Source of the DNA: a virus
IMG/VR virus record: IMGVR_UViG_3300037961_001168
Location: 1-31,939 of that record
Length of the DNA stretch: 31,939 nucleotides
Strand: one strand, 5' to 3'
Both the position numbers and the translations under genes were made by a program. This document shows, piece after piece, positions 15,598 to 21,711 of this stretch. The notes beneath the pieces were generated by a model. The model saw only the letters and a program-made list of their open reading frames with translations. It was not told the DNA's origin and ran no database searches. Positions within the stretch are counted from its first letter, which is position 1; each line of letters begins with the position of its first letter.

Positions 15598-15962
15598 TAG
15601 TCTTCGCCTTTAAACTTTTTGCTTTGTCCAGATGTGCCAGCATATATACCAAACACAGCTGCCATTGCACCGACAACGATTGATACTAAACCTGCTTGTT
15701 CAAGATTTGGTTCGTCAAGAATCATAAACCATGTCACTACTTTGTATAACAAAACAATGTAAACGCTTACAAAAATTCTTGGAAAAATTCTCCAAGCATC
15801 TACTGTTTTAGCAAGAAAAATCCATTTTTGAAAAGGATTATTACCGCTATTGTGTTGATTGACGTCAATATCAAGCTCAAGTTTTTTCTTAATTATAGGA
15901 TCTTTGTTTTCAGCTGTATCTTCAAAGTTGCCTGTAACTTCTGTGTTTTCTTCTGTATTCAT
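15597..15962 (-). CDS. Holin candidate with two membrane helices
   Basis: 121 residues from MNTEENTEVTGNF; the ATG overlaps the preceding stop (ATGA), so the in-frame ATG 17 codons upstream is less likely. An acidic cytoplasmic N-terminus (1-55) is followed by WRIFPRIFVSVYIVLLYKVV, a first membrane helix at about 62-82, and a second at about 90-109 (AGLVSIVVGAMAAVFGIYAG), ending in a short charged tail. The (W)RI.PR....Y......W.M and final FGIYAGT pattern matches a holin-like family widespread in marine phages. It would release the signal-less lysozyme across the inner membrane. Confidence 0.68.
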   Translation of the reverse strand: MNTEENTEVTGNFEDTAENKDPIIKKKLELDIDVNQHNSGNNPFQKWIFLAKTVDAWRIFPRIFVSVYIVLLYKVVTWFMILDEPNLEQAGLVSIVVGAMAAVFGIYAGTSGQSKKFKGED

Positions 15963-16141
15963 AAAAACGACGCTAGTCCAACCACAGCTACTATAAATGG
16001 ATATACGGCCCAAATCATACTTTCTAATTTATCAAACTTTTTAGATCCTTCCTCAAGCCTTCTTTCTATGTTTTCATAGCGTATAGCACACTCGCGTTCA
16101 TGCGCAGCTATTTTATCCATTGCTTGTTGAAGATCTGACAT
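15959..16141 (-). CDS. XhlA-like small membrane protein
   Basis: 60 residues: a charged helix (MSDLQQAMDKIAAHERECAI and RYENIERRLEEGSKKFDKLE) followed by a C-terminal membrane helix (about 42-60, IWAVYPFIVAVVGLASFL). This coiled-coil-plus-tail-anchor layout is that of the XhlA/hemolysin family that assists holins. It overlaps the holin candidate by four bases. Assignment rests on layout more than on specific residues. Confidence 0.55.
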   Translation of the reverse strand: MSDLQQAMDKIAAHERECAIRYENIERRLEEGSKKFDKLESMIWAVYPFIVAVVGLASFL

Positions 16142-16303
16142 TTACTTTTTAGTAGATTTTTTTACTCTTACTTCGGTGTATGCTTCATTAACATCCGGAG
16201 TAGATTTATCATCGCCAATGTATTGGCCTTGTTTGTTTCTGGCTCTAACTTTTTTACGTTCTGTGTTAGTCCAATAGTCAACTACCTTTTTCCACCAGCT
16301 CAT
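16142..16303 (-). CDS. Small basic conserved phage protein
   Basis: 53 residues starting MSWWKKVVDYWTNTERKKVR, then RARNKQGQYIGDDKSTPDVN and NEAYTEVRVKK. The ATG at 16303 follows the preceding stop by one base and has GGAGAATAAG upstream; an earlier non-ATG reading overlaps that gene and is unlikely. The RNKxGQYxGDDKSTPDVNEA pattern recurs in small proteins of marine phages, including T4-like ones. No function is known to me. It lies within the run of small membrane/holin-like genes. Confidence 0.65.
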   Translation of the reverse strand: MSWWKKVVDYWTNTERKKVRARNKQGQYIGDDKSTPDVNEAYTEVRVKKSTKK

Positions 16304-16304
16304 C

Positions 16305-16478
16305 TTATTCTCCTGGTTTGTTTTTAGCTTTAATAATATTAAGAGCCAAAAGATCAATTAATTTATACAATTTACCAATCCAAACATCATCAGCTGGTGT
16401 TGGCGTAATTGCCGCTATGATACTGCTTACAGTTACTACAGCTGTAACAATACCCACTATGTTTACAATAAATTCCAT
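16305..16478 (-). CDS. Small membrane protein of the lysis cluster
   Basis: 57 residues: a hydrophobic N-terminal helix (MEFIVNIVGIVTAVVTVSSI), the turn TPTPADD, then an amphipathic helix VWIGKLYKLIDLLALNIIKA. The ribosome-binding site AGGAGG lies in the end of the preceding gene, which overlaps the start. An ATG one codon earlier (16481) is possible. The TPTP(A/K)DD followed by a Y-K-x-I-(D/E)-x-LALN segment is a conserved small-protein pattern I know from several phage genomes, function unknown. Confidence 0.65.
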   Translation of the reverse strand: MEFIVNIVGIVTAVVTVSSIIAAITPTPADDVWIGKLYKLIDLLALNIIKAKNKPGE

Positions 16479-16669
16479 CATTCCTCCTTGTCTGTGTCTT
16501 GTAGACTATCGACATTTTCTTCTACTATCTCTTCCAAACTTTTAAGTTTTTCTACGACAGCTTTTCTTGTTAGAGCAACGGCTTCAAGCTCGTTACCACC
16601 CCATGCACCTCTTTTTGAACTAACATCAATAAGCTGTAACATGTTTAAAAATAATTGTCTTTCTTCCAT
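16478..16669 (-). CDS. Small helical phage protein, unknown function
   Basis: 63 residues, predicted mainly helical and acidic (MEERQLFLNMLQLIDVSSKR, GAWGGNELEAVALTRKAVVE, then an acidic end DSLQDTDKEE). GAGGTAG precedes the ATG. Small proteins with a helix, a glycine-containing turn (KRGAWGGNEL) and a second helix occur near tail and lysis genes of marine phages. No function can be assigned. It overlaps the next gene by up to four bases. Confidence 0.55.
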   Translation of the reverse strand: MEERQLFLNMLQLIDVSSKRGAWGGNELEAVALTRKAVVEKLKSLEEIVEENVDSLQDTDKEE

Positions 16670-16692
16670 TTTGCACTACCTCTATAAATAAT

Positions 16693-17040
16693 TTAACTAC
16701 TCAATGTTTTTTGCACAGAAGTTGGAGTAACTTTTTCAGCTATACTTGCGTCTAGTCTAGCTTTCATCTCAGTTACTTTGTCGCTACCTAATGCTGTTTC
16801 TACCCAGCCTTGCACATCACTATTAGTAAGACTAGACCAGTTTTTAAAACTAGATAAATCAGATGTATCTAATGACTGTGCTCCATAAGAAGATGCTGTC
16901 CAGTTATTACCATCACTGTCTTTATTAGTATCGTCTGTAGCAGTTAATCTCCAATGAACTGTGTGTACGACATTTGATTTACCACCTTTTGTAGGGTATG
17001 TATCACAAGTTTTACAGTCCCATTCGTAAGATATTGCCAT
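16693..17040 (-). CDS. Small tail-associated protein, DUF7936-like
   Basis: 115 residues beginning MAISYEWDCKTCDTYPTKGG, with NVVHTVHWRLTATDD, then GAQSLDTSDLSSFKNWSSLT and WVETALGSDKVTEMKARLDA. This W.....YPT..G..dVV..VHWR.T.....YG.Q.ld(T) layout resembles a small phage family (DUF7936-like) found beside tail fibre genes. AAGGAGAATAAAT precedes the ATG. It follows the tail fibre gene by 15 bases. A tail or fibre-accessory role is inferred from position; the family name is a likeness, not a search result. Confidence 0.55.
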   Translation of the reverse strand: MAISYEWDCKTCDTYPTKGGKSNVVHTVHWRLTATDDTNKDSDGNNWTASSYGAQSLDTSDLSSFKNWSSLTNSDVQGWVETALGSDKVTEMKARLDASIAEKVTPTSVQKTLSS

Positions 17041-17055
17041 ATTTATTCTCCTTAA

Positions 17056-19449
17056 TTAACTTTCTAAAGCAGTTATTCTTGCTTCTAATTCTTGTATTGT
17101 TTTTACTAATAACGGCACTAATTTGCTTTGATCTATACCTTGATATATAGCATTATTATCGCTATCAACTGCATCTTTTGCACCTGTAATAGCTTCGGGA
17201 ACTATGTTAGAAACCTCATGTGCAAGAAATCCATCAACCAATGTGTTGGTGCTATCAGCTATAAAATTAAATCTAGCTGGTTTTAGTTGTTTTAATCTAG
17301 TTGTTGCATCCCATGTGTAATCAACATTTTCTTTTAATCTGTAATCTGAAGATGTGTTGTAGGCTGTTGAAGTTCCACTTGTTGTTATTGTACCTACTTC
17401 ACCATTAGGATTTCTAAAACTCATTACATTTCTACCTGCAGTACTATCAGTACCAACTGTTATTGAACCACTAGTACTAAAATAAACAAAAGGTCCATTA
17501 GCTACAGTTGCAGAATATGCATTTATGAAATTTATAACAGCATCAGGGTTTATTGTTCCACCAAAAGTTGCGGCACCTCCTTCTGACATATCAAAACTAA
17601 GAGCTGTTATTGTAGTACCTCCATCATTACCTCTAATTTTAAAATCTGCGTCAGATACTCTTGAAATCAATTCAGGACCGCTTGAGTCTTGTTGTATATC
17701 TAAAAAAGTTCCAACAGCACCATCTTTAAACAGTATGTTACCTCCATCTGCATCAAGAATAATATCTCCTGCTGCATCAACAGTTATATCACTACTAGTA
17801 AAAAGCATCCTTTGTGAACCATTAGTAATAACTTGCAAATCATCATCCGTTAAAGTTCCAACACTTGATACGCCACCAGTATTACCTAAATAAAGTTGAT
17901 CGGCACTTGAAGTTCCTGTATTAACTCTTAAACCATTATTTCCTGTGGTTAGCAAGTCTAAAATATAAGTGCCACCAGTGGTTCCAATCCCTATGGTGCC
18001 GTTTGAATTTATACGCATCCTTTCTGTTGGAGTAACATCAGTACCTACTGATGTAGTTGCAGCTCCATCTGTATAAAATCTTATAGTTCCATAATTTAAG
18101 CTAACAGCAGTCTTAGCCCAAGATGAACCAAAAGATGAAGCAAAAGCATTACTATTATTACTATGCCTATAACCATTTGCTAATACAGTTGCAGCAGAAC
18201 TAGCTTGTCTAAATAAATTTGCATAAGAAGAATCAGCACCTTCTGTTATTGAATAATTAAGTCCTGTATTTAAATTTATACCACTAGCACTTACTGCTGT
18301 TGTTCCTATAGATAAATTACCTTGACTACTAATACGCATCCTTTCCGTTGGAGCTGAGCCGGGACCTGTGCCTGTTGGTTTTAAATTAAAAGCCAAGTGT
18401 GTTCCTTCTGCACTACCACTAAAATCTTCAGCAGCAATACCAACTATTGATGCTCCAGCAGCAGCGTTACTATTAGCACTATCTGCACCTTTCCAACCTA
18501 TTGAACCTAAAGTTTCTCCAGAGCTAGGATAGCTACCATCTTCTTTGTTAAATTGAACACCACCATTACCATCACCAGTTAATATAACTAACCCTTTATT
18601 AGTTGCTGTGTGTGCTGCTGAATACCCTATACCTATATTATCTAAACCACCATCAACAAACAAAGCATGAGTTTGTCCATTTGATTCAACTCTAAAATCT
18701 ACATCAGCACTAGCTTCGTTAAATACAGCACCTCCATCTTGAGTTAAAGCTCCATCAATATCTACTACATCTAGGTTAGTTGTGCCGTCTACATCTATAT
18801 CGCCAGATATATCTAAAGCCGTACCAATTAAAGTTTGTGAAAATGTCACTTGTCCATTTGAGGCAATAGTCATAGCATCTACATCTGAGGCAGAGCCTAT
18901 AGTTTTACCATCGCCTATAATTAGATCGTCTGTTAATGTAACTATGCCTGTGACACCTAATGTGCCTCCAATAGTTGCATCATCTGTAACTGTTAAGTCA
19001 TCTTCTACTTTTAAATCTACTACATTTAAACTTGCAAAAGCATCGGTCACGGCCGCACCAGAACCTGCTCCGTCTAAGTAAACTGCTTTGACATCGCCTG
19101 CGGGTATGGTGACATTTGCGCCTGTGCCTTGTGAAATGATTATGTTTTGTGATCCACTGGTGCCGTTTTCAATAAAGTGCATCCTACTCATGGTGTTGGG
19201 TGCAATCGTAATCGTGCACGCTGAGTCTAGTGTGCCAGTGTATTTGATATACATGGCTCTGCCTGGATCAGTCGATCCATCAGCTACAGTTGTAGTGTGT
19301 GTATCGGCGTTAGTGGTTATGGCCTCGGTGCCAAAACCTAATGCTTCACCTATTAGTTCTAAATTAGTATTTGTTTCAGTCCCCCAGGTTCCACTGGATT
19401 CCCCAGTGCCTATTTCTTTTAATCTTAAATCGTTTACATACGTTGCCAT
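17056..19449 (-). CDS. Tail fibre with S74 self-cleaving chaperone domain
   Basis: 797 residues. The N-terminal region (MATYVNDLRLKEIGTGESSG through about 150) probably attaches to the virion. Residues about 150-690 are a repeated beta-rich shaft with three TERMRI.S.G-type units. From residue 700 an intramolecular chaperone of the peptidase S74 type is clear: SSDYRLKENV (candidate cleavage at S701, with K706), LKQLKPARFNF, GFLAHEVSNIVPEAITGAKD, and a terminal coiled coil (LVKTIQELEARITALES). S74 domains trimerise the fibre and then cut themselves off. It recognises the host surface. Its codon and base use does not differ obviously from neighbours. Confidence 0.92.
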   Translation of the reverse strand: MATYVNDLRLKEIGTGESSGTWGTETNTNLELIGEALGFGTEAITTNADTHTTTVADGSTDPGRAMYIKYTGTLDSACTITIAPNTMSRMHFIENGTSGSQNIIISQGTGANVTIPAGDVKAVYLDGAGSGAAVTDAFASLNVVDLKVEDDLTVTDDATIGGTLGVTGIVTLTDDLIIGDGKTIGSASDVDAMTIASNGQVTFSQTLIGTALDISGDIDVDGTTNLDVVDIDGALTQDGGAVFNEASADVDFRVESNGQTHALFVDGGLDNIGIGYSAAHTATNKGLVILTGDGNGGVQFNKEDGSYPSSGETLGSIGWKGADSANSNAAAGASIVGIAAEDFSGSAEGTHLAFNLKPTGTGPGSAPTERMRISSQGNLSIGTTAVSASGINLNTGLNYSITEGADSSYANLFRQASSAATVLANGYRHSNNSNAFASSFGSSWAKTAVSLNYGTIRFYTDGAATTSVGTDVTPTERMRINSNGTIGIGTTGGTYILDLLTTGNNGLRVNTGTSSADQLYLGNTGGVSSVGTLTDDDLQVITNGSQRMLFTSSDITVDAAGDIILDADGGNILFKDGAVGTFLDIQQDSSGPELISRVSDADFKIRGNDGGTTITALSFDMSEGGAATFGGTINPDAVINFINAYSATVANGPFVYFSTSGSITVGTDSTAGRNVMSFRNPNGEVGTITTSGTSTAYNTSSDYRLKENVDYTWDATTRLKQLKPARFNFIADSTNTLVDGFLAHEVSNIVPEAITGAKDAVDSDNNAIYQGIDQSKLVPLLVKTIQELEARITALES

Positions 19450-19469
19450 TATCTATGTCCTCTTATGTA

Positions 19470-20054
19470 TCATGCCGCATCTCTGCCAGCGTCTATAACA
19501 GTATAGTTTGGAGTTTGACTTGTCGCAACCTCTGAGTAGCTAGGTGTTTGTGTGGTGCTTATCTCTGCATAGCTTGGAGTTTGGTCAGTATCAATTTCTC
19601 CGTACACCATAATAAAGCCTGGACTTGCTGTTACGCTTAGACCTGTAAGGCTAACTATAGCTCCAGCATCTATGGTTGGTGTGCCTAAACTTGCAGCAAT
19701 ATCAAAGCCAGTTAGATTTATGACCTCGTTTTCGTGAACGATTACCGATCCGATAGCAGAGGTAATTCCTTGACCTGTGACTGTAACATTTGCCTCGGCG
19801 TCGACGCTCGGAGCTCCTAAACCAGATGAAATTGCTTGACCTGTAAGCTGGACAATAGCAGCTGCAATTACGCTAGTTGTTCCTAGTCCAGAGGTTACAA
19901 CTTGAGTGGCTGGAACTACGTTAGCTTTGGCAACGACAGTTACGCTACCAAGACCAGAGGTTATTGATCCAACACTAGATAATTCTACAGGTAAGGCTGT
20001 ACCCCAAGCGCCTTGTCCCCAGGTGCCTCTACCCCAGCCGTTAATGTTGGCCAT
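19470..20054 (-). CDS. Repetitive tail/virion structural protein
   Basis: 194 residues beginning MANINGWGRGTWGQGAWGTA, followed by five imperfect beta repeats of about 25 residues built on TSGLGS.TV.A.A.V...G(Q/T) (for example SITSGLGSVTVVAKANV and QAISSGLGAPSVDAEANV). The end has three short repeats TQTPSYAEI, TQTPSYSEV, SQTPNYTVI. Gly/Thr/Val-rich with no catalytic motif. The NGWGRGTWG(Q/E)GAWG start is a recurring one in marine phage virion proteins. Being just before the tail fibre gene, it is probably a tail or fibre-base component. Confidence 0.65.
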   Translation of the reverse strand: MANINGWGRGTWGQGAWGTALPVELSSVGSITSGLGSVTVVAKANVVPATQVVTSGLGTTSVIAAAIVQLTGQAISSGLGAPSVDAEANVTVTGQGITSAIGSVIVHENEVINLTGFDIAASLGTPTIDAGAIVSLTGLSVTASPGFIMVYGEIDTDQTPSYAEISTTQTPSYSEVATSQTPNYTVIDAGRDAA

Positions 20055-20191
20055 TACATGCTGTCGCGGACTTCAACCAACAAGGTTTTGACATTATTGA
20101 GCTCCTCTCTAACAGGATCCGTCATAAAGTCTAAACTTAACATTGAGTCTATTTTTGCTATAGCCGCTATAATTTTTTCTTTATTAGTCAT
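20054..20191 (-). CDS. 45-residue protein, first gene of the tail operon
   Basis: 45 residues, helical: MTNKEKIIAAIAKIDSMLSL, then DFMTDPVREELNNVKTLLVE. The stop overlaps the next start (TAATG). No ribosome-binding site precedes the ATG; instead a consensus -10 box ends six bases before it, so the transcript may be leaderless. Function unknown; coupling suggests it is made with the tail proteins. Confidence 0.6.
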   Translation of the reverse strand: MTNKEKIIAAIAKIDSMLSLDFMTDPVREELNNVKTLLVEVRDSM

Positions 20192-20197
20192 AGCAAG

Positions 20198-20226
20198 ATT
20201 ATAACTGAAACTTTAAAGATTTCTAA
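20198..20226 (-). promoter_or_regulatory. Candidate sigma-70 promoter of the tail operon
   Basis: On the minus strand: TTAGAA, 17 bases, TATAAT (perfect -10 at 20198-20203). The -35 box overlaps the recombinase stop codon. Transcription would start at or next to the ATG at 20191, giving a leaderless message, which agrees with the missing ribosome-binding site. Confidence 0.5.
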
Positions 20227-21011
20227 TCGTGAAGGCCTTGGAACTTTCTTTTGAGTATTCTTTGGACTTTGTGATACGGAAAGTCCTCATAGCCTGGATG
20301 TGAATTTTGGATCTGCGTAGCTATCTTTCTAGCACCTAAACCTTTTTCTCTCAAGGCGTAGATATGTTTTAATACCTCTTGTTCTTTTGGGACTGGCACT
20401 AGCTTAGTCCTTCTTCTACTGCCAGAGTCATCGTATTCTTTGGTATAACCAAAAGGTGTTTGTCCGCCGATTGAATAGCCTTTTTCCGCATAGACTAACT
20501 TTCCGCCGTTGAGCCTAGACATAATCATTTCTCTTTCTATCTCAGCAAACTGCGCCATATTGGTCAGTAGGTTTTGGTTAGCAAGTCTAGTCATATCCAT
20601 TTTTGCCTCAAGACCTGTCTTGGCTTTTTCTTTGGGCAAGACTACCGGTATGTCTGCAAACATATCGCAGAAGAATAATGTTATCCCAGACTCTTCTAAC
20701 GTTGGGACCATATTAACCATCTCTAAAAAGGATCTTGCAAGCCTGTCTAGTTTGGTTGCTACTATCACATCGTTGGCGTCCATGGTGTCAGTCAGCTCTC
20801 TGGAGCCTGGTCGCTCTAACAAAGGTTTCATACCGCTTATGCCAGCGTCGGTAAAGAACTTGTCAACTTTCCTACCGCCGTATTTGTTAGCGACAAACTC
20901 CTCAATGGATCTCTTTTGCTCGTCGAGTGAAGATCCGTCTTTGACCTGCTGCTCAGACGATACTCTGATATAGCCGTAAATATTGTTTACTTGTTTTCTT
21001 GGTTCAATCAT
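20223..21011 (-). CDS. Serine recombinase (resolvase/invertase family)
   Basis: 262 residues. The N-terminal catalytic domain (about 10-165) has YGYIRVSSEQQ with nucleophile S18, FFTDAGISGMK, and VATKLDRLARSFLEMV with arginines R90 and R93; EIEREMIMSRLNGGK marks the start of the linker helix. The C-terminal part (180-262) is a short recombinase/DNA-binding region with an HTH-like GARKIATQI. It is longer than resolvases (about 185) and much shorter than large serine integrases (450 or more), and lacks a zinc ribbon. It could resolve genome multimers, invert a segment, or integrate. A GGAGA site precedes the ATG. It diverges from the plus-strand island. Confidence 0.9.
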   Translation of the reverse strand: MIEPRKQVNNIYGYIRVSSEQQVKDGSSLDEQKRSIEEFVANKYGGRKVDKFFTDAGISGMKPLLERPGSRELTDTMDANDVIVATKLDRLARSFLEMVNMVPTLEESGITLFFCDMFADIPVVLPKEKAKTGLEAKMDMTRLANQNLLTNMAQFAEIEREMIMSRLNGGKLVYAEKGYSIGGQTPFGYTKEYDDSGSRRRTKLVPVPKEQEVLKHIYALREKGLGARKIATQIQNSHPGYEDFPYHKVQRILKRKFQGLHD

Positions 21012-21027
21012 GCTGTCTCCTTTTGAA

Positions 21028-21058
21028 ATTTGTTACTCATAAGACAATAATAACAAAT
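21028..21058. promoter_or_regulatory. Inverted-repeat operator candidate
   Basis: Perfect 8-bp arms ATTTGTTA (21028-21035) and TAACAAAT (21051-21058), 23 bp centre to centre, about two helical turns. They lie over the -10 box and start region of the recombinase promoter, in the gap between divergent genes. A ribbon-helix-helix regulator is encoded next door and is the natural candidate to bind here; that is inference. Confidence 0.45.
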
Positions 21059-21097
21059 GCACAAATATTTGCAACTATTTATAAGTTATAGTATTCT
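21047..21097. promoter_or_regulatory. Divergent promoter pair sharing one -35 hexamer
   Basis: TTGCAA at 21069-21074 is its own reverse complement. Rightward: TTGCAA, 17 bases, TATTCT (21092-21097), leading to the regulator gene at 21123. Leftward: TTGCAA, 16 bases, TATTAT (21047-21052), leading to the recombinase at 21011. Both boxes are fair matches to sigma-70 consensus. The shared box would make the two directions compete. Confidence 0.4.
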
Positions 21098-21122
21098 TGT
21101 CTTAAATTATTTTGGAGGAGCT

Positions 21123-21296
21123 ATGAAATTAGAATTTGATGTATCGAAACCAAACACAACGACTATTCAGTTTAGAATAGATCCATTTACCAAAAAGATG
21201 TTGACCGCTCTCAAAAAACATTATGGCGTTGGCACGGGCCAGCTGCTCAAAAAGATGATTCAAGAATGTTACAAGTCTATCGGAGAAACAAAATGA
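21123..21296 (+). CDS. Ribbon-helix-helix DNA-binding regulator
   Basis: 57 residues from the ATG at 21123, set by the strong GGAGGAG site at 21114-21120; an upstream in-frame ATG lies inside the promoter region and is rejected. The sequence fits the RHH (Arc/MetJ) fold: a strand TTIQFRID, helix PFTKKMLTALKKHYG, turn VGTG, helix QLLKKMIQECYKSI. Such proteins bind DNA as dimers through the strand. As first gene of the plus-strand island and opposite the recombinase, it is probably the regulator of this divergent pair. It overlaps the next gene by four bases (ATGA). Confidence 0.68.
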   Translation: MKLEFDVSKPNTTTIQFRIDPFTKKMLTALKKHYGVGTGQLLKKMIQECYKSIGETK

Positions 21297-21538
21297 ACAA
21301 AGCTAAGTTAGTAGAACTTGCAGATGAAGTATTGACTGATGTTGATGTTGACATGAATACTGTTTTAAGAACATATTTAGAGCGCAAATTATTAGATAAA
21401 CTATCTGATAAGTTTAGGTCAGCTTTTTACTATTTAGATTTTTCATCAGAACTTCGTAAAGATCATAAAAAAGAATATCAATCTGTAAAACCAATACTTG
21501 ATGATTGTATAGATAAATTACTTGGGGAAAAAAAATGA
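21293..21538 (+). CDS. Unknown helical protein of plus-strand island
   Basis: 81 residues from MNKAKLVELADEVLTDVDVD (ATGA overlap with the regulator stop). Predicted all-helical and charged, with VLRTYLERKLLDKLSDKFRS and a C-terminal helix CIDKLLGEKK. It shares its first five residues (MNKAK) with the next gene product, possibly from local duplication of the start region. No recognisable domain. The compact operon with a regulator and a DNA methyltransferase suggests an early or accessory function. Confidence 0.6.
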   Translation: MNKAKLVELADEVLTDVDVDMNTVLRTYLERKLLDKLSDKFRSAFYYLDFSSELRKDHKKEYQSVKPILDDCIDKLLGEKK

Positions 21539-21711
21539 ACAAAGCTAAATACTTTAACCAAGTCATGCCAAAGCTAAAGGCTAAATATAAATTTACAGAT
21601 AATGATTCTATAATTGATATTATGGAAAACATTATTACTGATCCTAAAGATCTACAACAATTCAAGCTGGCGTTTAAATATCCCAACGGCTTGCCTAAGT
21701 GGTTGCATTGA
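21535..21711 (+). CDS. Unknown 58-residue protein of plus-strand island
   Basis: 58 residues: MNKAKYFNQVMPKLKAKYKF, then TDNDSIIDIMENIITDPKDL and a tail FKYPNGLPKWLH. It overlaps the preceding gene by four bases and the methyltransferase start by one (TGATG), so all are translated as a chain. No ribosome-binding site other than the purine-rich GGGGAAAAAAA before its ATG. I do not recognise it. Confidence 0.6.
   Translation: MNKAKYFNQVMPKLKAKYKFTDNDSIIDIMENIITDPKDLQQFKLAFKYPNGLPKWLH

Noticed and set aside
17525-19498. Several plus-strand open frames rich in Ser, Val and Pro
   Set aside because: All are antisense shadows of the repetitive tail fibre gene and have no ribosome-binding sites.
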